Assembly: GCF_001436255.1 (NCBI RefSeq)
Contig: NZ_AZEI01000003.1
Coordinates: 1 to 64,000, forward strand
DNA from: Lentilactobacillus rapi DSM 19907 = JCM 15042
GTDB lineage: Bacteria > Bacillota > Bacilli > Lactobacillales > Lactobacillaceae
Direction of reading: 5' to 3'
DNA length: 64,000 nt
In this document: piece by piece, positions 24,142 through 34,397 of the stretch
Position numbering within the stretch: the first letter of the stretch is position 1
Layout of the letters: every line of letters begins with the position of its first letter
Position numbers and translations under genes: made by a program
The notes under the pieces: generated by a model
The model's database searches: none
What the model saw: only the letters and a program-made list of their open reading frames with translations
What the model was told of the DNA's origin: nothing

Positions 24142-26265
24142 TTACTCATCATTCTGATAATCCATTATCAACACGGTTTCCGAATAATTAATGTATTGTC
24201 GCAGCCGAGCGGCCATGGCCCAATCAATATTCCCCTGTTCCAGGAGGATTTGGACACCCTCTCTTTCGGCTGCCAATGCTTTAATTCGCAAATGCTGATA
24301 CTGCATTGTATGATCTTTAATTTGTTTTTTGGAATGTTCCTTTGCCAATTCAATCTGATTACGATAATGAATAATCAAATGGTAAACGGATTGGCCGTCA
24401 AACCTGTTATTATCAATATCGTCACGGGCAAAATAACTTGATAATTCTTTAATGGCACCTTTGGCCTGCTCCCGTTGAACGAGTGCTAATTCATCAGAAA
24501 TGTCGTGATGACTGTGACGTTGAATCAACATTAACGAAAGCTTGTTACGCAGTCTCATAAACTGCTGTGATGTTCCATGGCCCAATTTGATTTTTCGACC
24601 AATCGAATGAATCATCCGATTCTCAAGCCGCTGCAGTCGGGCATTGGAAATCAGGAAGGTCTCCTTAGAAATCTCTTTGTCCTTGTATATTCGTTGAATT
24701 GCCGCTCGTTCACCTCTTAATGCAACCCGTCTAAGTGCCAATTCGTCGGAAATGATCGAGTCCATTTCCTGTTTGTTCTGTAATTTCAGTTCTAATCTAC
24801 GAATCAGGAATTGATAATCCAAAATTAAGTCATAAGCTTCCTTTTGATTACTAGGACGCCGTTCTTCTTCAATTCGCTGAACTGCTAACTTCATGATATA
24901 AACTCTCGCCTGATCCTCAGAAATATAATGTTCGTCAGGGTCGCTATCGGATTCCGTTAGCTCATCCGGATCATTAGCAGCGTTTGCTCGGGTTAATAGC
25001 GGCGCCTTATCTTCTGAAATCAACGGCAACATCACTGTTGCCACTACCAGACTGATAATGATGACCCCCGCTGCCACAAACAAAGCTAATGAACGGGCTG
25101 GAAATCCATCCCCGTTTGCAACAACCATTGGGATCGATAAAACTCCGGCCATTGTTACAGCCCCCCGAACACCAGAAAGGCCTGCTAGTAAAGCTGCCTT
25201 AAAAGTTGGCATTTCTTTAGTTTTCACGGACTTCACTTTTCGGGATCGAATCGTACTTGCCAATTGATAAACATAAATCCACACGACTCTGATCACCAAT
25301 AAAATCAGCCAGGCAACGAACGAAATCCCCACTGCGGCAAATGTATTGATCTTATCATTTTGAATCACATTGGTTGTCGCAATTGGCAGCTCAATCCCTA
25401 AAATCAAAAACACAATTCCATTTAAGGTATAAATAATGATGTCCCAAGTTCGTTCACTAACCAACTTGAGCTCTGGTTGACTTCGATCCGGGGCAGTCCC
25501 GTAAAAGTGAAAAACGATCCCTGCCGCAACCACAGCAATCACTCCGGAAGCATGTAAAAATTCCTCGGTTAATAAATAAACGACAAATGGCGTCGTCACT
25601 TGCAGAACAGTGCTAAAAATGACGTCATTGATTCCTTGGCGGTACAGCCAGTTTTCAATGAGTAAAATAATTGCAATAATGACAATTCCACTGACAAACC
25701 CCATGATACTTATGTATACAAAGTCGATGGCAGCCGCCTTAAGGGAGAAGACTCCAGTAACCGTTGCTGCAACGGCATATTTAAACGCAATCAACCCACT
25801 GGCATCGTTGATCAAGCTTTCACCACTGACAATATGCAAAATGCCCTCAGGTAACTTTGCCCGCTTGGAAATGGACTGAACCGCAACTGGGTCGGTTGGT
25901 GACAGAATGGCCGCAAGCGCGAAACTGACCGATAAAGGCATGGTTGGAATTAACACATGGAATAACAAGCCGCCAACAATCGTCGTCAAAAAGACCAATG
26001 CAATTGCATTAGCCAAAATGGGCCCTCGCAGCTTCCACAGCTCTTGTTTGGGAAACCGCCGCCCATCATTGAACAGAAGGGGTGCAATGAATAGTAGAAG
26101 GAACCAATCCGTTTCAAGTGGAATAGAAATTTTCGTAAATATTGCAACCGCCAAACCAATCAGAACCTGAATCAGACTAACCGGTACGGCAGGAACAAAA
26201 TGATCAACCACATTGGAAAAAATCACTAAGGCCATTAATAAGATAACAGCTTCGAGAATATGCAC
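24142..26265 (-). CDS. CPA1-family Na+/H+ (cation/proton) antiporter
   Basis: A 707-residue transporter. The first ~420 residues form about 12 helices of the NhaP/CPA1 type, with the ion-binding ILSPTDPVAVQSI and GESLINDASGLIAFKYA (residues ~125-170) and SGVRGAVTMAGVLSIP (~365). The remaining ~280 residues are a soluble, largely helical and charged cytoplasmic domain, longer than in plain NhaP proteins and like those of YjcE/NhaK relatives. The GTG start follows AGGAG at about 10 bases. It is expected to extrude Na+ or K+ in exchange for protons for pH and salt balance. Confidence 0.9.
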   Translation of the reverse strand: MHILEAVILLMALVIFSNVVDHFVPAVPVSLIQVLIGLAVAIFTKISIPLETDWFLLLFIAPLLFNDGRRFPKQELWKLRGPILANAIALVFLTTIVGGLLFHVLIPTMPLSVSFALAAILSPTDPVAVQSISKRAKLPEGILHIVSGESLINDASGLIAFKYAVAATVTGVFSLKAAAIDFVYISIMGFVSGIVIIAIILLIENWLYRQGINDVIFSTVLQVTTPFVVYLLTEEFLHASGVIAVVAAGIVFHFYGTAPDRSQPELKLVSERTWDIIIYTLNGIVFLILGIELPIATTNVIQNDKINTFAAVGISFVAWLILLVIRVVWIYVYQLASTIRSRKVKSVKTKEMPTFKAALLAGLSGVRGAVTMAGVLSIPMVVANGDGFPARSLALFVAAGVIIISLVVATVMLPLISEDKAPLLTRANAANDPDELTESDSDPDEHYISEDQARVYIMKLAVQRIEEERRPSNQKEAYDLILDYQFLIRRLELKLQNKQEMDSIISDELALRRVALRGERAAIQRIYKDKEISKETFLISNARLQRLENRMIHSIGRKIKLGHGTSQQFMRLRNKLSLMLIQRHSHHDISDELALVQREQAKGAIKELSSYFARDDIDNNRFDGQSVYHLIIHYRNQIELAKEHSKKQIKDHTMQYQHLRIKALAAEREGVQILLEQGNIDWAMAARLRQYINYSETVLIMDYQNDE

Positions 26266-26278
26266 TAATTACCAACTC

Positions 26279-27193
26279 CTATTTCGTTGTGGGTTGTTCA
26301 CCAATAATTCGGACTTCCGTTTCCAAATGAACCCCAAACTTCTCAAATACAGTTGCTTGAACATGCTTGATCACATTTAAATAATCAGTCGCGGTCGCAT
26401 GATCCACGTTCACAATGAAGCCGGCGTGCTTAGTGGAAACTTGGGCGCCACCAATTTGGAATCCCTGCAAGCCTGAATCATGAATCAACTTGCCAGCAAA
26501 GTAGCCCTTTGGTCGTTTAAAGACGCTCCCACATGACGGTAGTTCCAGCGGCTGCTTGGATGCCCGTAATTGATTAAGGCGATCCATTTCCTTTTGAATT
26601 TTTTCGGCAATCCCGGTTCGGAGTGAGAATGTCGCCGACAGGACAATTTGATTGTTATCTTGAACACTGCAGTGTCTATAGCCAAAATCCAATTGCTTGT
26701 GAGTCAAGTGAAGGACTTGATTGTCAGGAGTTAAAACTTCCGCTCCAACCACGACATCATCAATATCGCCACCATAAGCACCGGCGTTCATAAAAATTGC
26801 CCCGCCGACACTACCCGGAATTCCGGCAGCAAACTCAATGCCCGTTAAAGAATGATGTTGGGCCGCCTTGGTGACGTTAATTAATGAAGCCCCGGCATCG
26901 GCAACAATCATATTCTCATGACTGGTAATTTTATTAATTTCAGTTAGGATCATCGTCAAACCCCTAATACCGCCATCTCGAACAATCAGGTTGCTGGCAT
27001 TGCCGACAACCGTGACTGGAATTTGATTCTCATTGGCATATGCAAGCAAGGTTTGGCATTGAGCAACTGAGGTCGGTAATGCCAACGCATCAGCAGGACC
27101 GCCAGTGAGCGTGTGCGTAAAGTGGGACAATGGTTCGTTTAATAAAACTTTGATATCTGGATGTTGTTGTTTTAAGTTTTCATAAATAGTCAT
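26279..27193 (-). CDS. murB: UDP-N-acetylenolpyruvoylglucosamine reductase
   Basis: Reduces enolpyruvyl-UDP-GlcNAc to UDP-MurNAc with NADPH and FAD. The 304-residue product is of the type-II (B. subtilis-like) form. FAD-binding [15 protein letters not shown] (~60), [21 protein letters not shown] (~125, only partly quoted family motif), catalytic Ser in [11 protein letters not shown] (~225) and final Glu region ETEVRIIG are present. The ATG at 27191-27193 follows AGAGGA; the longer frame to 27262 has no site and runs into the opposite gene's promoter area. Confidence 0.96.
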   Translation of the reverse strand: MTIYENLKQQHPDIKVLLNEPLSHFTHTLTGGPADALALPTSVAQCQTLLAYANENQIPVTVVGNASNLIVRDGGIRGLTMILTEINKITSHENMIVADAGASLINVTKAAQHHSLTGIEFAAGIPGSVGGAIFMNAGAYGGDIDDVVVGAEVLTPDNQVLHLTHKQLDFGYRHCSVQDNNQIVLSATFSLRTGIAEKIQKEMDRLNQLRASKQPLELPSCGSVFKRPKGYFAGKLIHDSGLQGFQIGGAQVSTKHAGFIVNVDHATATDYLNVIKHVQATVFEKFGVHLETEVRIIGEQPTTK

Positions 27194-27336
27194 CAGTTTT
27201 TCCTCTGTTTCCAAAACGTATACATTAATTTTACCACGATTGAAGTTTTCAATGTTGGCCAAAGAACTTTCGCGACCGTTTGTTTGTATTTTTGAGAAGA
27301 TATTTGTACAATATTACTATTAATGAGGTGAAAAAG

Positions 27337-27870
27337 ATGAACTTTGTCGCAATGGACTTCGAAACTGCAAACGCTAAACGGGCAAGTGCCTGTTCTTTGG
27401 CCCTGGTCATTGTCAGAAACAATCAAATTGCTCACGAATTTTATTCCTTGATCAATCCAGAAACTGATTTTAGTTGGCGAAACATCAACGTTCATGGCAT
27501 TCACGAGTCAGATGTCGCAATGTCGCCAACTTTCCCTGAACTTTGGGAACATATTGCGCCATTATTTGAAGCGAACAAGTTGGTGGTTGCTCATAACGCG
27601 TCATTTGATAATAGTGTCTTGAAACGCACTCTGGAACGTTATGAATTACAACCGCCTCACTATCTCACGTTGGATACGCTGCGAACTTCTAAACAGTTTT
27701 ATCCAAATTTTGTTAACCATAAGCTAAACACATTGTGTGACAATCTCAATATTGACTTGCACCATCATCACAATGCGTTAGATGATAGTGTTGCCTGCGC
27801 TAATATTTTGTTAACTGAACAGCATCAGTTTGGGAGTAATGCTTTACGACAATTTGTCAAAGCGATTTAG
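27337..27870 (+). CDS. DnaQ-like 3'-5' exonuclease
   Basis: A 177-residue DEDDh exonuclease of the DNA polymerase III epsilon type. Exo I is FVAMDFETAN (Asp/Glu at ~6-8), Exo II is LVVAHNASFDNSVLKR (~85), and Exo III is HHNALDDSVACA (~145) with the DEDDh histidine. Stand-alone copies like this act in DNA repair or nucleotide processing rather than as the replicase proofreader, which in Firmicutes is inside PolC. ATG at 27337 after GAGGTG. Confidence 0.85.
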   Translation: MNFVAMDFETANAKRASACSLALVIVRNNQIAHEFYSLINPETDFSWRNINVHGIHESDVAMSPTFPELWEHIAPLFEANKLVVAHNASFDNSVLKRTLERYELQPPHYLTLDTLRTSKQFYPNFVNHKLNTLCDNLNIDLHHHHNALDDSVACANILLTEQHQFGSNALRQFVKAI

Positions 27871-27880
27871 TCCAAATAAA

Positions 27881-27914
27881 AAAGTGATTTCAGATGTATT
27901 CTGAGGTCACTTTA
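27881..27914. terminator. Convergent terminator
   Basis: AAAGTGATTTCAGA pairs with TCTGAGGTCACTTT, T-run on both strands. It lies between the exonuclease gene and the GNAT gene and touches the latter's stop codon. Confidence 0.8.
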
Positions 27915-28403
27915 TTTTTCTGGCATATTTAAAATCATTTTATAAACTTCTTGATCATGTTCAGAGAAAGTACTTGCCCGCTTAAATCCTAGCTTTTCAT
28001 AAATATGAACTGCAGGTCCGTTGTTGGCAAATACCGTTAATTTCAAATGGGCCAGCGTACTGTAATCGACAGCCCACTCAATCGCAAGCTCAACTAGGTT
28101 AGTCCCGATCGTGTAACCCTGAAAGTGTTTCAGGACCGCGACTCCTAGTTCACCACTATTCTGGTCAATTCCATCCACCGTGACAATACCAATCGGTTGG
28201 GTTCCATTTAAGGCAATTGCCATGAGATTCGTGTGCGACTGGTTGATTAATCGAATTTGATCGGCTTCCATCTCCGCGGTGATCTCGCTTAGGTCTGAGT
28301 CCACAAGAAAGGTATCAGATTCCCGCTGCAGCCGAACCAACAGCTCCAAAATTGCTTGAGCATCTGCTGGTTCAGCCAGCCTAAAATTCACCTCATCACT
28401 CAT
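27912..28403 (-). CDS. GNAT-family N-acetyltransferase
   Basis: A 163-residue acetyl-CoA-dependent acetyltransferase. The fold is visible as an N-terminal FRLAEPADAQAILEL, strand-4 region ELGVAVLKHFQGYTIGTNLV (acetyl-CoA loop, ~90-110, a variant of the R/Q-x-x-G-x-G/A signature) and the C-terminal VHIYEKLGFKRAST. Its start overlaps the end of tsaE by eight bases, so it is cotranscribed. This is the position where rimI often lies, but the sequence is not typical RimI, so the substrate is left open. Confidence 0.85.
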   Translation of the reverse strand: MSDEVNFRLAEPADAQAILELLVRLQRESDTFLVDSDLSEITAEMEADQIRLINQSHTNLMAIALNGTQPIGIVTVDGIDQNSGELGVAVLKHFQGYTIGTNLVELAIEWAVDYSTLAHLKLTVFANNGPAVHIYEKLGFKRASTFSEHDQEVYKMILNMPEK

Positions 28404-28875
28404 TGGATTCTCCTAACACCTCATTGATCATTTTGCTAAACCGATCACCCTGGGCTTCAAACGTAAGAGTTCGAACATTATCGCCCTGGGCATCATCCCG
28501 ATGGAAAATGATCCGTAAATATTTCGATGGCAATTCATCAGCCACGAACTTGGACCATTCAACGACATTCACACCATCGCCATTAAAATATTCTTCAAGA
28601 CCCAGGTCATCCCCACCGCCTTCTTCTAGGCGATAGACATCCATATGGTACAACGGAATACGACCGTCTTGATACTCCCGAATGATTGTAAATGTCGGAC
28701 TCTTGATCGGACGCTGAATCCCAAGTCCCTTAGCCAATCCCTTGGTAAAGGTCGTTTTACCGGCTCCTAGATCACCATCAAGTAAAATTAAATCTTGAGG
28801 CTGGAGAAATTGCGCCAACTTTTCACCAATTTGCATCGTCTGCTCAGCTGAATCGACCGTTACTGTATTTTTCAA
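28396..28875 (-). CDS. tsaE: tRNA t6A37 synthesis ATPase TsaE
   Basis: ATPase of the threonylcarbamoyl-adenosine (t6A) tRNA modification system, working with TsaB and TsaD. The 159-residue protein has Walker A LDGDLGAGKTTFTKGLA (~35), the PTFTIIREY block, and YHMDVYRLE (~78) followed by the VVEWSKF (~105) motif. TTG start after GAGGTG. The order ung-pta-tsaE-GNAT is common in lactobacilli. No tsaB or tsaD is in the window. Confidence 0.95.
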   Translation of the reverse strand: MKNTVTVDSAEQTMQIGEKLAQFLQPQDLILLDGDLGAGKTTFTKGLAKGLGIQRPIKSPTFTIIREYQDGRIPLYHMDVYRLEEGGGDDLGLEEYFNGDGVNVVEWSKFVADELPSKYLRIIFHRDDAQGDNVRTLTFEAQGDRFSKMINEVLGESNE

Positions 28876-28902
28876 CCAATCACCTCATCAAAAGAAATCG
28901 CC

Positions 28903-29880
28903 TTACTGTAAGGCTTGAACAGCGGTAATAATCGCCACTTTATAAACCTCGTCTTCGCTACTGCCACGAGATAGATCCGAAACCGGCTTATTCAGGCCTT
29001 GAAGCAAAGGCCCCATCGCTTCAAACCCGCCAAGTCGTTCCGCAATCTTATAACTGATATTACCAGAATTCAGGTCTGGAAAGATGAAGACGTTGGCATG
29101 GCCAGCAACCTTAGAATCTGGTGCTTTTTTGGCAGCAACCGATGGCACAAATGCGGCATCAAATTGAAATTCACCATCAATTGGGACATTAGGCGCTTTT
29201 TCTTGGGCCATCTGAGTAGCTTCCTGAACCTTTTCAACCATCTCGCCCTTAGCGGATCCCTTGGTTGAGAAGCTTAACATGGCAACTTTAGGATCGATAT
29301 CAAATGCTTTGGCAAAATCTGCGCTGACAACTGCAATTTCCGCAAGTTGTTCAGCATTCGGATTAATGTTGATACCTGAATCAGCGAACAAGAAGCGTTG
29401 ATCTCCTTTTTGTAATAGGAACGAGCCACTGATTAAGCTGACACCAGGCTTTGTTTTGATAATTTGTAAAGCTGGGCGAACCGTATCACTGGTTGCATGG
29501 ATGGCACCGGATACCATTCCGTCTACTTTGTTCATGTAAACTAAAGTGGTTCCAAAATAGTTTGGATCCTTCAGCCAATCATGTGCCTTGGCATCATCAG
29601 TCTTACCCTTTCGGCGATCAACAATTGCAGCCGCCATTTCATCAATCTGTGCTTGAGGTAAATTCTGATAATCGACAATTTCAACATCGCCCAAATCAAT
29701 TGCTGAATCTGCTGCTAATTTGTGAACTTCATCTGGATTGCCAAGTACAATTGGTTTGAGTACTTTTTCCTTAGAAAGGCGACTGACTGCCCCAAGAATT
29801 CTGGCATCGTTGCCCTCTGGAAACACAATGCTAATATTTTTCCCGTTAATCTTCTGTTTAAGACTTTCAAATAATTCCAC
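28903..29880 (-). CDS. pta: Phosphate acetyltransferase
   Basis: Interconverts acetyl-CoA and acetyl phosphate. The 325-residue protein is the short single-domain bacterial Pta: IVFPEGNDARILGA near the start, GMVSGAIHATSDTVRPALQI (~130), FADSGININPNAEQLAEI (~170), and PDLNSGNISYKIAERLGG (~270). The GTG at 29878-29880 is chosen because GGAGG lies eight bases before; the in-frame ATG at 29895 overlaps that site. Followed closely by tsaE. Confidence 0.95.
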   Translation of the reverse strand: MELFESLKQKINGKNISIVFPEGNDARILGAVSRLSKEKVLKPIVLGNPDEVHKLAADSAIDLGDVEIVDYQNLPQAQIDEMAAAIVDRRKGKTDDAKAHDWLKDPNYFGTTLVYMNKVDGMVSGAIHATSDTVRPALQIIKTKPGVSLISGSFLLQKGDQRFLFADSGININPNAEQLAEIAVVSADFAKAFDIDPKVAMLSFSTKGSAKGEMVEKVQEATQMAQEKAPNVPIDGEFQFDAAFVPSVAAKKAPDSKVAGHANVFIFPDLNSGNISYKIAERLGGFEAMGPLLQGLNKPVSDLSRGSSEDEVYKVAIITAVQALQ

Positions 29881-29913
29881 GATTATATCCTCCAATTAAT
29901 GAGTGATTTTGAT

Positions 29914-30606
29914 TTAAGACGATTGACTCACTTTTTCTGGTAATTGCCAGTCAATTGGCTCTTCTCCCATAGCGACTAGTGCCTCATTGGTCTTTGAAAA
30001 TGGTTTGGAGCCGAAAAATCCGCGATTTGCTGAAAGTGGACTTGGATGGGCCGACTGAATCACGATATTTTTGTCGGTATCAATCAACGCAATCTTATCT
30101 CTGGCTGCCCGCCCCCATAAAATAAAGACGACCGGCTTTTCTCTGGCAGATAATTTTTTAATAGCTGCATCAGTGAGCCGCTCCCAACCTTTGCCCTTAT
30201 GCGAGAATGCCTGGCCGTTTCGGACGGTCAAAACTGAATTGAGTAACAAGACCCCTTGCTTAGCCCAACTCACCAGAGAGCCATGCTGAACAGGTTTGAT
30301 GCCCAAGTCGGACTGTAATTCTTTGTAAATATTTTGAAGTGAAGGTGGAATCCTGACACCTGGCATTACTGAAAAGCTGAGTCCTTGAGCCTGATGAGGT
30401 TCGTGATACGGATCCTGCCCTAAAATCACCACTTTCACTTTGTTAAAGGGTGTGAGCCTAAATGCTTCAAAAATATTATCCATATCTGGGTGAATATACT
30501 GGGTTTGGTACTCTGAAATTAAAAATTTTCTTAATTGCTGGTAGTACGTTTTCTCAAATTCCGGTTCCAAAACATCCCACCAGTCATTGTCAATAAACCG
30601 CTTCAT
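29914..30606 (-). CDS. ung: Uracil-DNA glycosylase
   Basis: Removes uracil from DNA. The 230-residue family-1 enzyme has [21 protein letters not shown] (catalytic Asp, ~65; only in part shown by this motif), LLLNSVLTV (~120), the uracil pocket FILWG (~165) and the HPSPLSA minor-groove loop (~185). ATG at 30604-30606 after GAGGTG; the longer frame to 30699 lacks a site. First gene of the ung-pta-tsaE run. Confidence 0.96.
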   Translation of the reverse strand: MKRFIDNDWWDVLEPEFEKTYYQQLRKFLISEYQTQYIHPDMDNIFEAFRLTPFNKVKVVILGQDPYHEPHQAQGLSFSVMPGVRIPPSLQNIYKELQSDLGIKPVQHGSLVSWAKQGVLLLNSVLTVRNGQAFSHKGKGWERLTDAAIKKLSAREKPVVFILWGRAARDKIALIDTDKNIVIQSAHPSPLSANRGFFGSKPFSKTNEALVAMGEEPIDWQLPEKVSQSS

Positions 30607-30839
30607 TTGCAACACCTCACAATCGATTTTACCATATTCATTTTCAAATAACGAGAGTGAAGCAGGAGGTTTGAGTATTAGAGTGCCGGTAACAATCAAC
30701 TGTTAGATTTTTCAGTAATGACCGAAAACAGTGTTTTGCTGAAGATTGAGTGGATACCACAAAACTACTGGCACAAAAATACTTTTCTCCCGAACGCATG
30801 TGTTAAAATGAAACTATTAAACGAAAAGGAAATGCGTCT

Positions 30840-31436
30840 ATGAGCCGAATAATTCAACTAAATTTATCCGAATTGGACCATACCAGATCCAGTCGGGTAA
30901 TCGATGAATATAAAGACACAAAATATCTCATTGTCGGGAAATGGGGCTTAGTTTCCGACACTTTTTCTGTTTACTCGATAACGGGTGACATCCTAGCAAA
31001 AGTACGCCAACAATCGATGGGAACGACGCCAAAATTTGACATTTTCTTTCTCCACCAGTTTGTTGGCAGTTCCGTCATCAACATTTCGATGCATTACACA
31101 ACTATTTTTATTAATGGCCTCAATTGGCTGGTTATCGGCAATCAAGAGAAACAAAGTTATACCATTTGGCATCGACGGGAAAAGATTGCCACAATCAAAT
31201 CATATGGCCAGTCTGATCAAATTATCCGGCTGATTAAGGTGGATACGTTTAAACATGAACCCCTGGTTGTAGCGATTGCCGCCATTTTAAACCATCCCTC
31301 ATTGGTCCACACATCAAGAATCAAACTACGAGATCTGGGGACATTGGCTGCCAAACCCAATCCAAATTGGGAAAATTCTCAGCCGTTCCATTTTAAATGT
31401 CAAACAATCCTGAAATCCAAAAGAAAACAGGAATAA
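30840..31436 (+). CDS. Uncharacterised 198-residue protein, possibly LURP-one-like
   Basis: Not firmly recognised. The sequence is beta-rich with alternating hydrophobics (KYLIVGKWGLVSDTFSVYSI, TIFINGLNWLVIGN, YTIWHRREKIATIKSYG), a pattern that recalls the tubby/LURP-one (YxjI-like) beta-barrel fold, but this is a weak analogy. It is soluble, with a basic C-terminus (LKSKRKQE). The ATG follows AAAGGA; an overlapping ATG CGT CTA TGA precedes it. It has an extended -10 TGTTAAAAT about 20 bases upstream, so it is probably a single-gene unit. Confidence 0.6.
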   Translation: MSRIIQLNLSELDHTRSSRVIDEYKDTKYLIVGKWGLVSDTFSVYSITGDILAKVRQQSMGTTPKFDIFFLHQFVGSSVINISMHYTTIFINGLNWLVIGNQEKQSYTIWHRREKIATIKSYGQSDQIIRLIKVDTFKHEPLVVAIAAILNHPSLVHTSRIKLRDLGTLAAKPNPNWENSQPFHFKCQTILKSKRKQE

Positions 31437-31440
31437 ACGA

Positions 31441-31478
31441 AAAGAGCCGCACTCAAAATTAGAATGTGACTCTTTTTT
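31441..31478 (+). terminator. Terminator after the 30840 gene
   Basis: AAAAGAGCCGCACT pairs, with mismatches, with AATGTGACTCTTTTTT, directly after the stop. Confidence 0.75.
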
Positions 31479-31532
31479 AGTTTAACGGCCAAAATACAAT
31501 TACCTTTGAGAAGGCATTTTTTGGCAATTATT

Positions 31533-32006
31533 TTAATAGTGCTTCATAACTCGTTCAATCTGGCGCTTTTGGTCTCGGCGCTTAATTGTTTCTCGCTTGT
31601 CAAATTCACGTTTACCTTTTGCGACACCAATCAGCACCTTTGCAAAGCCCTTTTTAAGGTAAACCTTCAGTGGCACAATGGTTACCCCTTTGTCTTGAGT
31701 TGCTTGCGCCAATTTATTGATTTGTTTTTTATGAAGTAATAATTTTCGATTTCGCAGTGGATCATGATTGAACTGATTTCCCTGCGCATATTCACTAATA
31801 TGCACATTCATCATCCACGCTTCGTTGTTTCTAATTTGAACAAAGCCATCTTTTAAGTTAATTCGACGTTCCCGGATCGATTTGATTTCTGTTCCGGTTA
31901 AAACAACACCCGCCTCGTATGTTTCGAGGATCGAATAATCATGACGGGCTTTTTTGTTTTGCGCCATTAGATTATCGTTATTTTGTTTTGGCTTTTTCTT
32001 GACCAT
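31533..32006 (-). CDS. smpB: SsrA-binding protein SmpB
   Basis: Binds tmRNA and brings it to stalled ribosomes. The 157-residue protein is complete: [17 protein letters not shown] (~16), [20 protein letters not shown] (~35), and the C-terminal basic tail [16 protein letters not shown] that enters the mRNA channel. It is the last gene of secG-est-rnr-smpB. ATG after AAGGTGG. The tmRNA gene ssrA itself is not in this window. Confidence 0.97.
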   Translation of the reverse strand: MVKKKPKQNNDNLMAQNKKARHDYSILETYEAGVVLTGTEIKSIRERRINLKDGFVQIRNNEAWMMNVHISEYAQGNQFNHDPLRNRKLLLHKKQINKLAQATQDKGVTIVPLKVYLKKGFAKVLIGVAKGKREFDKRETIKRRDQKRQIERVMKHY

Positions 32007-32027
32007 GCAACCACCTTACTTTAACAA

Positions 32028-34382
32028 TTATCGTTTGTTGCGATTATGGTTACTGCCACCGCTATGATTGTTTCCACGGGAATTTCGATTATTGCCATGA
32101 CGATTATTGGCATTACCATGGTTATTGTTTGAATGGAAATTCGAATGCCCATGATTATTATTGCCGCCACGACGATTGCTGTCACGCGAATATGATCGTT
32201 TAGGTAACATATTGCTTTGGGGGGTCTTTTCGGGATCAACCACGTCAAAGTCCACAGCACTCTGCTTAACGTCGACATTGACAACTTTTACTCGAATTGG
32301 TTGACCCATCTTGTACGTCCGCCGAGTGTTTCGACCAACTAAAGCCATAAACTGTTCAACATATTGATAGTAGTCATCATCCATTCGACTAATATGAACG
32401 AGTCCTTCAACCGTGTTTGGTAACTCCACGAACAAGCCAAACTTCATAACTGAGCTGACAACCCCATCGAATTCTTCACCAATGTGGTCGTTCATATATT
32501 CAGCTTTCTTCATCGAGTCGGTATCCCGCTCCGCATCCACAGCCCGGCGTTCGTATTCAGAAGTCGTCGTGGCAATTTCGTCCAGCACATTACCATACTT
32601 CTTCTTAGTTTCATCGTTAATGCCGTTGTCTTCATAGTAATGGATCAATCGGTGAACCATCGTATCAGGATAACGTCTGATTGGCGACGTGAAATGGGTA
32701 TAGTATGGAGCGGCTAAACCAAAGTGTCCAAGCGATTGATCAGCGTAACGGGCTTGCTTCAAGCTCCGTAATAACATAACTGAAACCATCATCTCTTCTG
32801 GTTTGCCGGCAACTTTCTTTAAGACATTTTGAAGGGTCTTCGGCGTAACATGCTCCGGATCACCCTTGACGTTAATACCAAAGGCCGTTAATGTCTGGAA
32901 GAAAGTTCGAATTCGATCTGCATCGGGTGTTTCATGGACCCGGTAAATGAATGGGACGTGTTTGTCAGAATAATGCTTGGCAACCGTTTCATTAGCAGCT
33001 AACATGAATGATTCAATCATTCGTTCAGCCAACCCCCGAATTCGCAGCTTAATGTCGATTGGATGACCTTTTTCATCAACAATGATTTCTGCTTCATTAT
33101 CATCAAAGTCAATTGCTCCCCGTGCCTTACGATGCTTATAGAGAATCTTATGAAGCTGACCCATCACTTCAAACATTGGCACGAGCTTCTTGTAATGTTC
33201 CATGGTCTTTTCATCATGGGATTCTAAGATCTTGTTGACGGCCGTGTAGGTCATTCGAGCAGTTGAGCGCATCAAACTTGGGTGAATTCGGTGATTGATC
33301 ACGTTTCCTGATTGATCAATCTCCATCTCACAACTCATACATAACCGCAGTTCGCCCTCATTAAGAGAACAAATTCCGTTAGAAAGTCGCCGCGGTAGCA
33401 TTGGGATAACCCGATCAGTCAAATAAACGGATGTTCCACGTCTGAAAGCTTCCTTATCAAGTAAACTATCAGGCTTCACATAGTGGCTCACGTCCGCAAT
33501 GTGAACGCCCAGATGGAAGTTGCCGTTTGGTAATTTCCAAGCAGTTACGGCATCATCCAAATCCTTGGATGATTCGCCATCGATGGTGACCAAATCTTGA
33601 TCGGTAATATCTTCTCGGCCAACTTTTTCTGCTTCGGTCACGTGATCGGGAATTGCATCGGCAGCCTGAAGAACGTCCTCAGGGAACTCGGCAGGAATGT
33701 CATGGGCATACACAATCTGTAAAATATCAATTCCAGGATCATCAACTGAACCAATTACTTCGTCAGCAATTCCAACCATGTAGTCGGGATGCTTTGCGTT
33801 GGGGTATTCCACGATCTGTGCAGTGATTACTTCACCTGGCGTTGGTTTGAGGCCAACATCATTAATATAAAATTTATATTTAGCAATTTTCTTATCGTTT
33901 AACGTCAATTGACCAAAGTAGCCCTTGTCATCGCCCGTTTTGCTAAATGGGCCAACAACCCGTGTATATTTCCGTTCGGTAATTGCGGTTACTTTACCTT
34001 CCGGGCCACGATCGGAGCCTGGTTGAGCGGGACGAACAATTGCCATGTCAACCGTATCGCCATTCAAGGCATTCATGGTGTTGTCCGGTGCAATATAGGC
34101 GTCAGGGGCTTCATCGTCATAAGCGACAAACCCAAACCCTTTATCGTTAGCATGGAAAATACCACTCAATTTTTGTTTATCAGGATTGAGTTTAAATTTA
34201 CCTTCATCAGTCACAACGGCGATATTTTCACGTTCCAGTGCAGCCAACTCCTGAACAATCAGCTTAAACGCAGCTGAACCATGTGACCGAATAACGTCAG
34301 CAATTTTTTCAACAGTAAAAACGTTGTCCGGATATGTCCGCAAAACATTTTCTATTTCATTTTTCAAATCATTATCTTGCAA
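32028..34382 (-). CDS. rnr: Ribonuclease R with a His/Asn/Gly-rich tail
   Basis: Processive 3'-5' exoribonuclease that degrades structured RNA. The 784-residue protein has N-terminal winged-helix and cold-shock domains (~1-230), the RNB catalytic core with DLVTIDGESSKDLDDAV (metal aspartates, ~265) and HFGLAAPYYTHFTSPIRRYPD (~560; family motif), then an S1 domain (~640-725). The last ~55 residues are a low-complexity tail of His, Asn, Gly, Ser and Arg, in place of the usual lysine-rich tail. TTG start after AGAGGAA. Just upstream of smpB, its known partner in tmRNA decay. Confidence 0.96.
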   Translation of the reverse strand: MQDNDLKNEIENVLRTYPDNVFTVEKIADVIRSHGSAAFKLIVQELAALERENIAVVTDEGKFKLNPDKQKLSGIFHANDKGFGFVAYDDEAPDAYIAPDNTMNALNGDTVDMAIVRPAQPGSDRGPEGKVTAITERKYTRVVGPFSKTGDDKGYFGQLTLNDKKIAKYKFYINDVGLKPTPGEVITAQIVEYPNAKHPDYMVGIADEVIGSVDDPGIDILQIVYAHDIPAEFPEDVLQAADAIPDHVTEAEKVGREDITDQDLVTIDGESSKDLDDAVTAWKLPNGNFHLGVHIADVSHYVKPDSLLDKEAFRRGTSVYLTDRVIPMLPRRLSNGICSLNEGELRLCMSCEMEIDQSGNVINHRIHPSLMRSTARMTYTAVNKILESHDEKTMEHYKKLVPMFEVMGQLHKILYKHRKARGAIDFDDNEAEIIVDEKGHPIDIKLRIRGLAERMIESFMLAANETVAKHYSDKHVPFIYRVHETPDADRIRTFFQTLTAFGINVKGDPEHVTPKTLQNVLKKVAGKPEEMMVSVMLLRSLKQARYADQSLGHFGLAAPYYTHFTSPIRRYPDTMVHRLIHYYEDNGINDETKKKYGNVLDEIATTTSEYERRAVDAERDTDSMKKAEYMNDHIGEEFDGVVSSVMKFGLFVELPNTVEGLVHISRMDDDYYQYVEQFMALVGRNTRRTYKMGQPIRVKVVNVDVKQSAVDFDVVDPEKTPQSNMLPKRSYSRDSNRRGGNNNHGHSNFHSNNNHGNANNRHGNNRNSRGNNHSGGSNHNRNKR

Positions 34383-34397
34383 TCTATATTCCTCTTA

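Noticed and set aside
32028-32200. Short near-repeats in the DNA, at first sight a minisatellite or CRISPR-like array
   Set aside because: They encode the His/Asn/Gly tail of RNase R in frame, with no regular spacer length.
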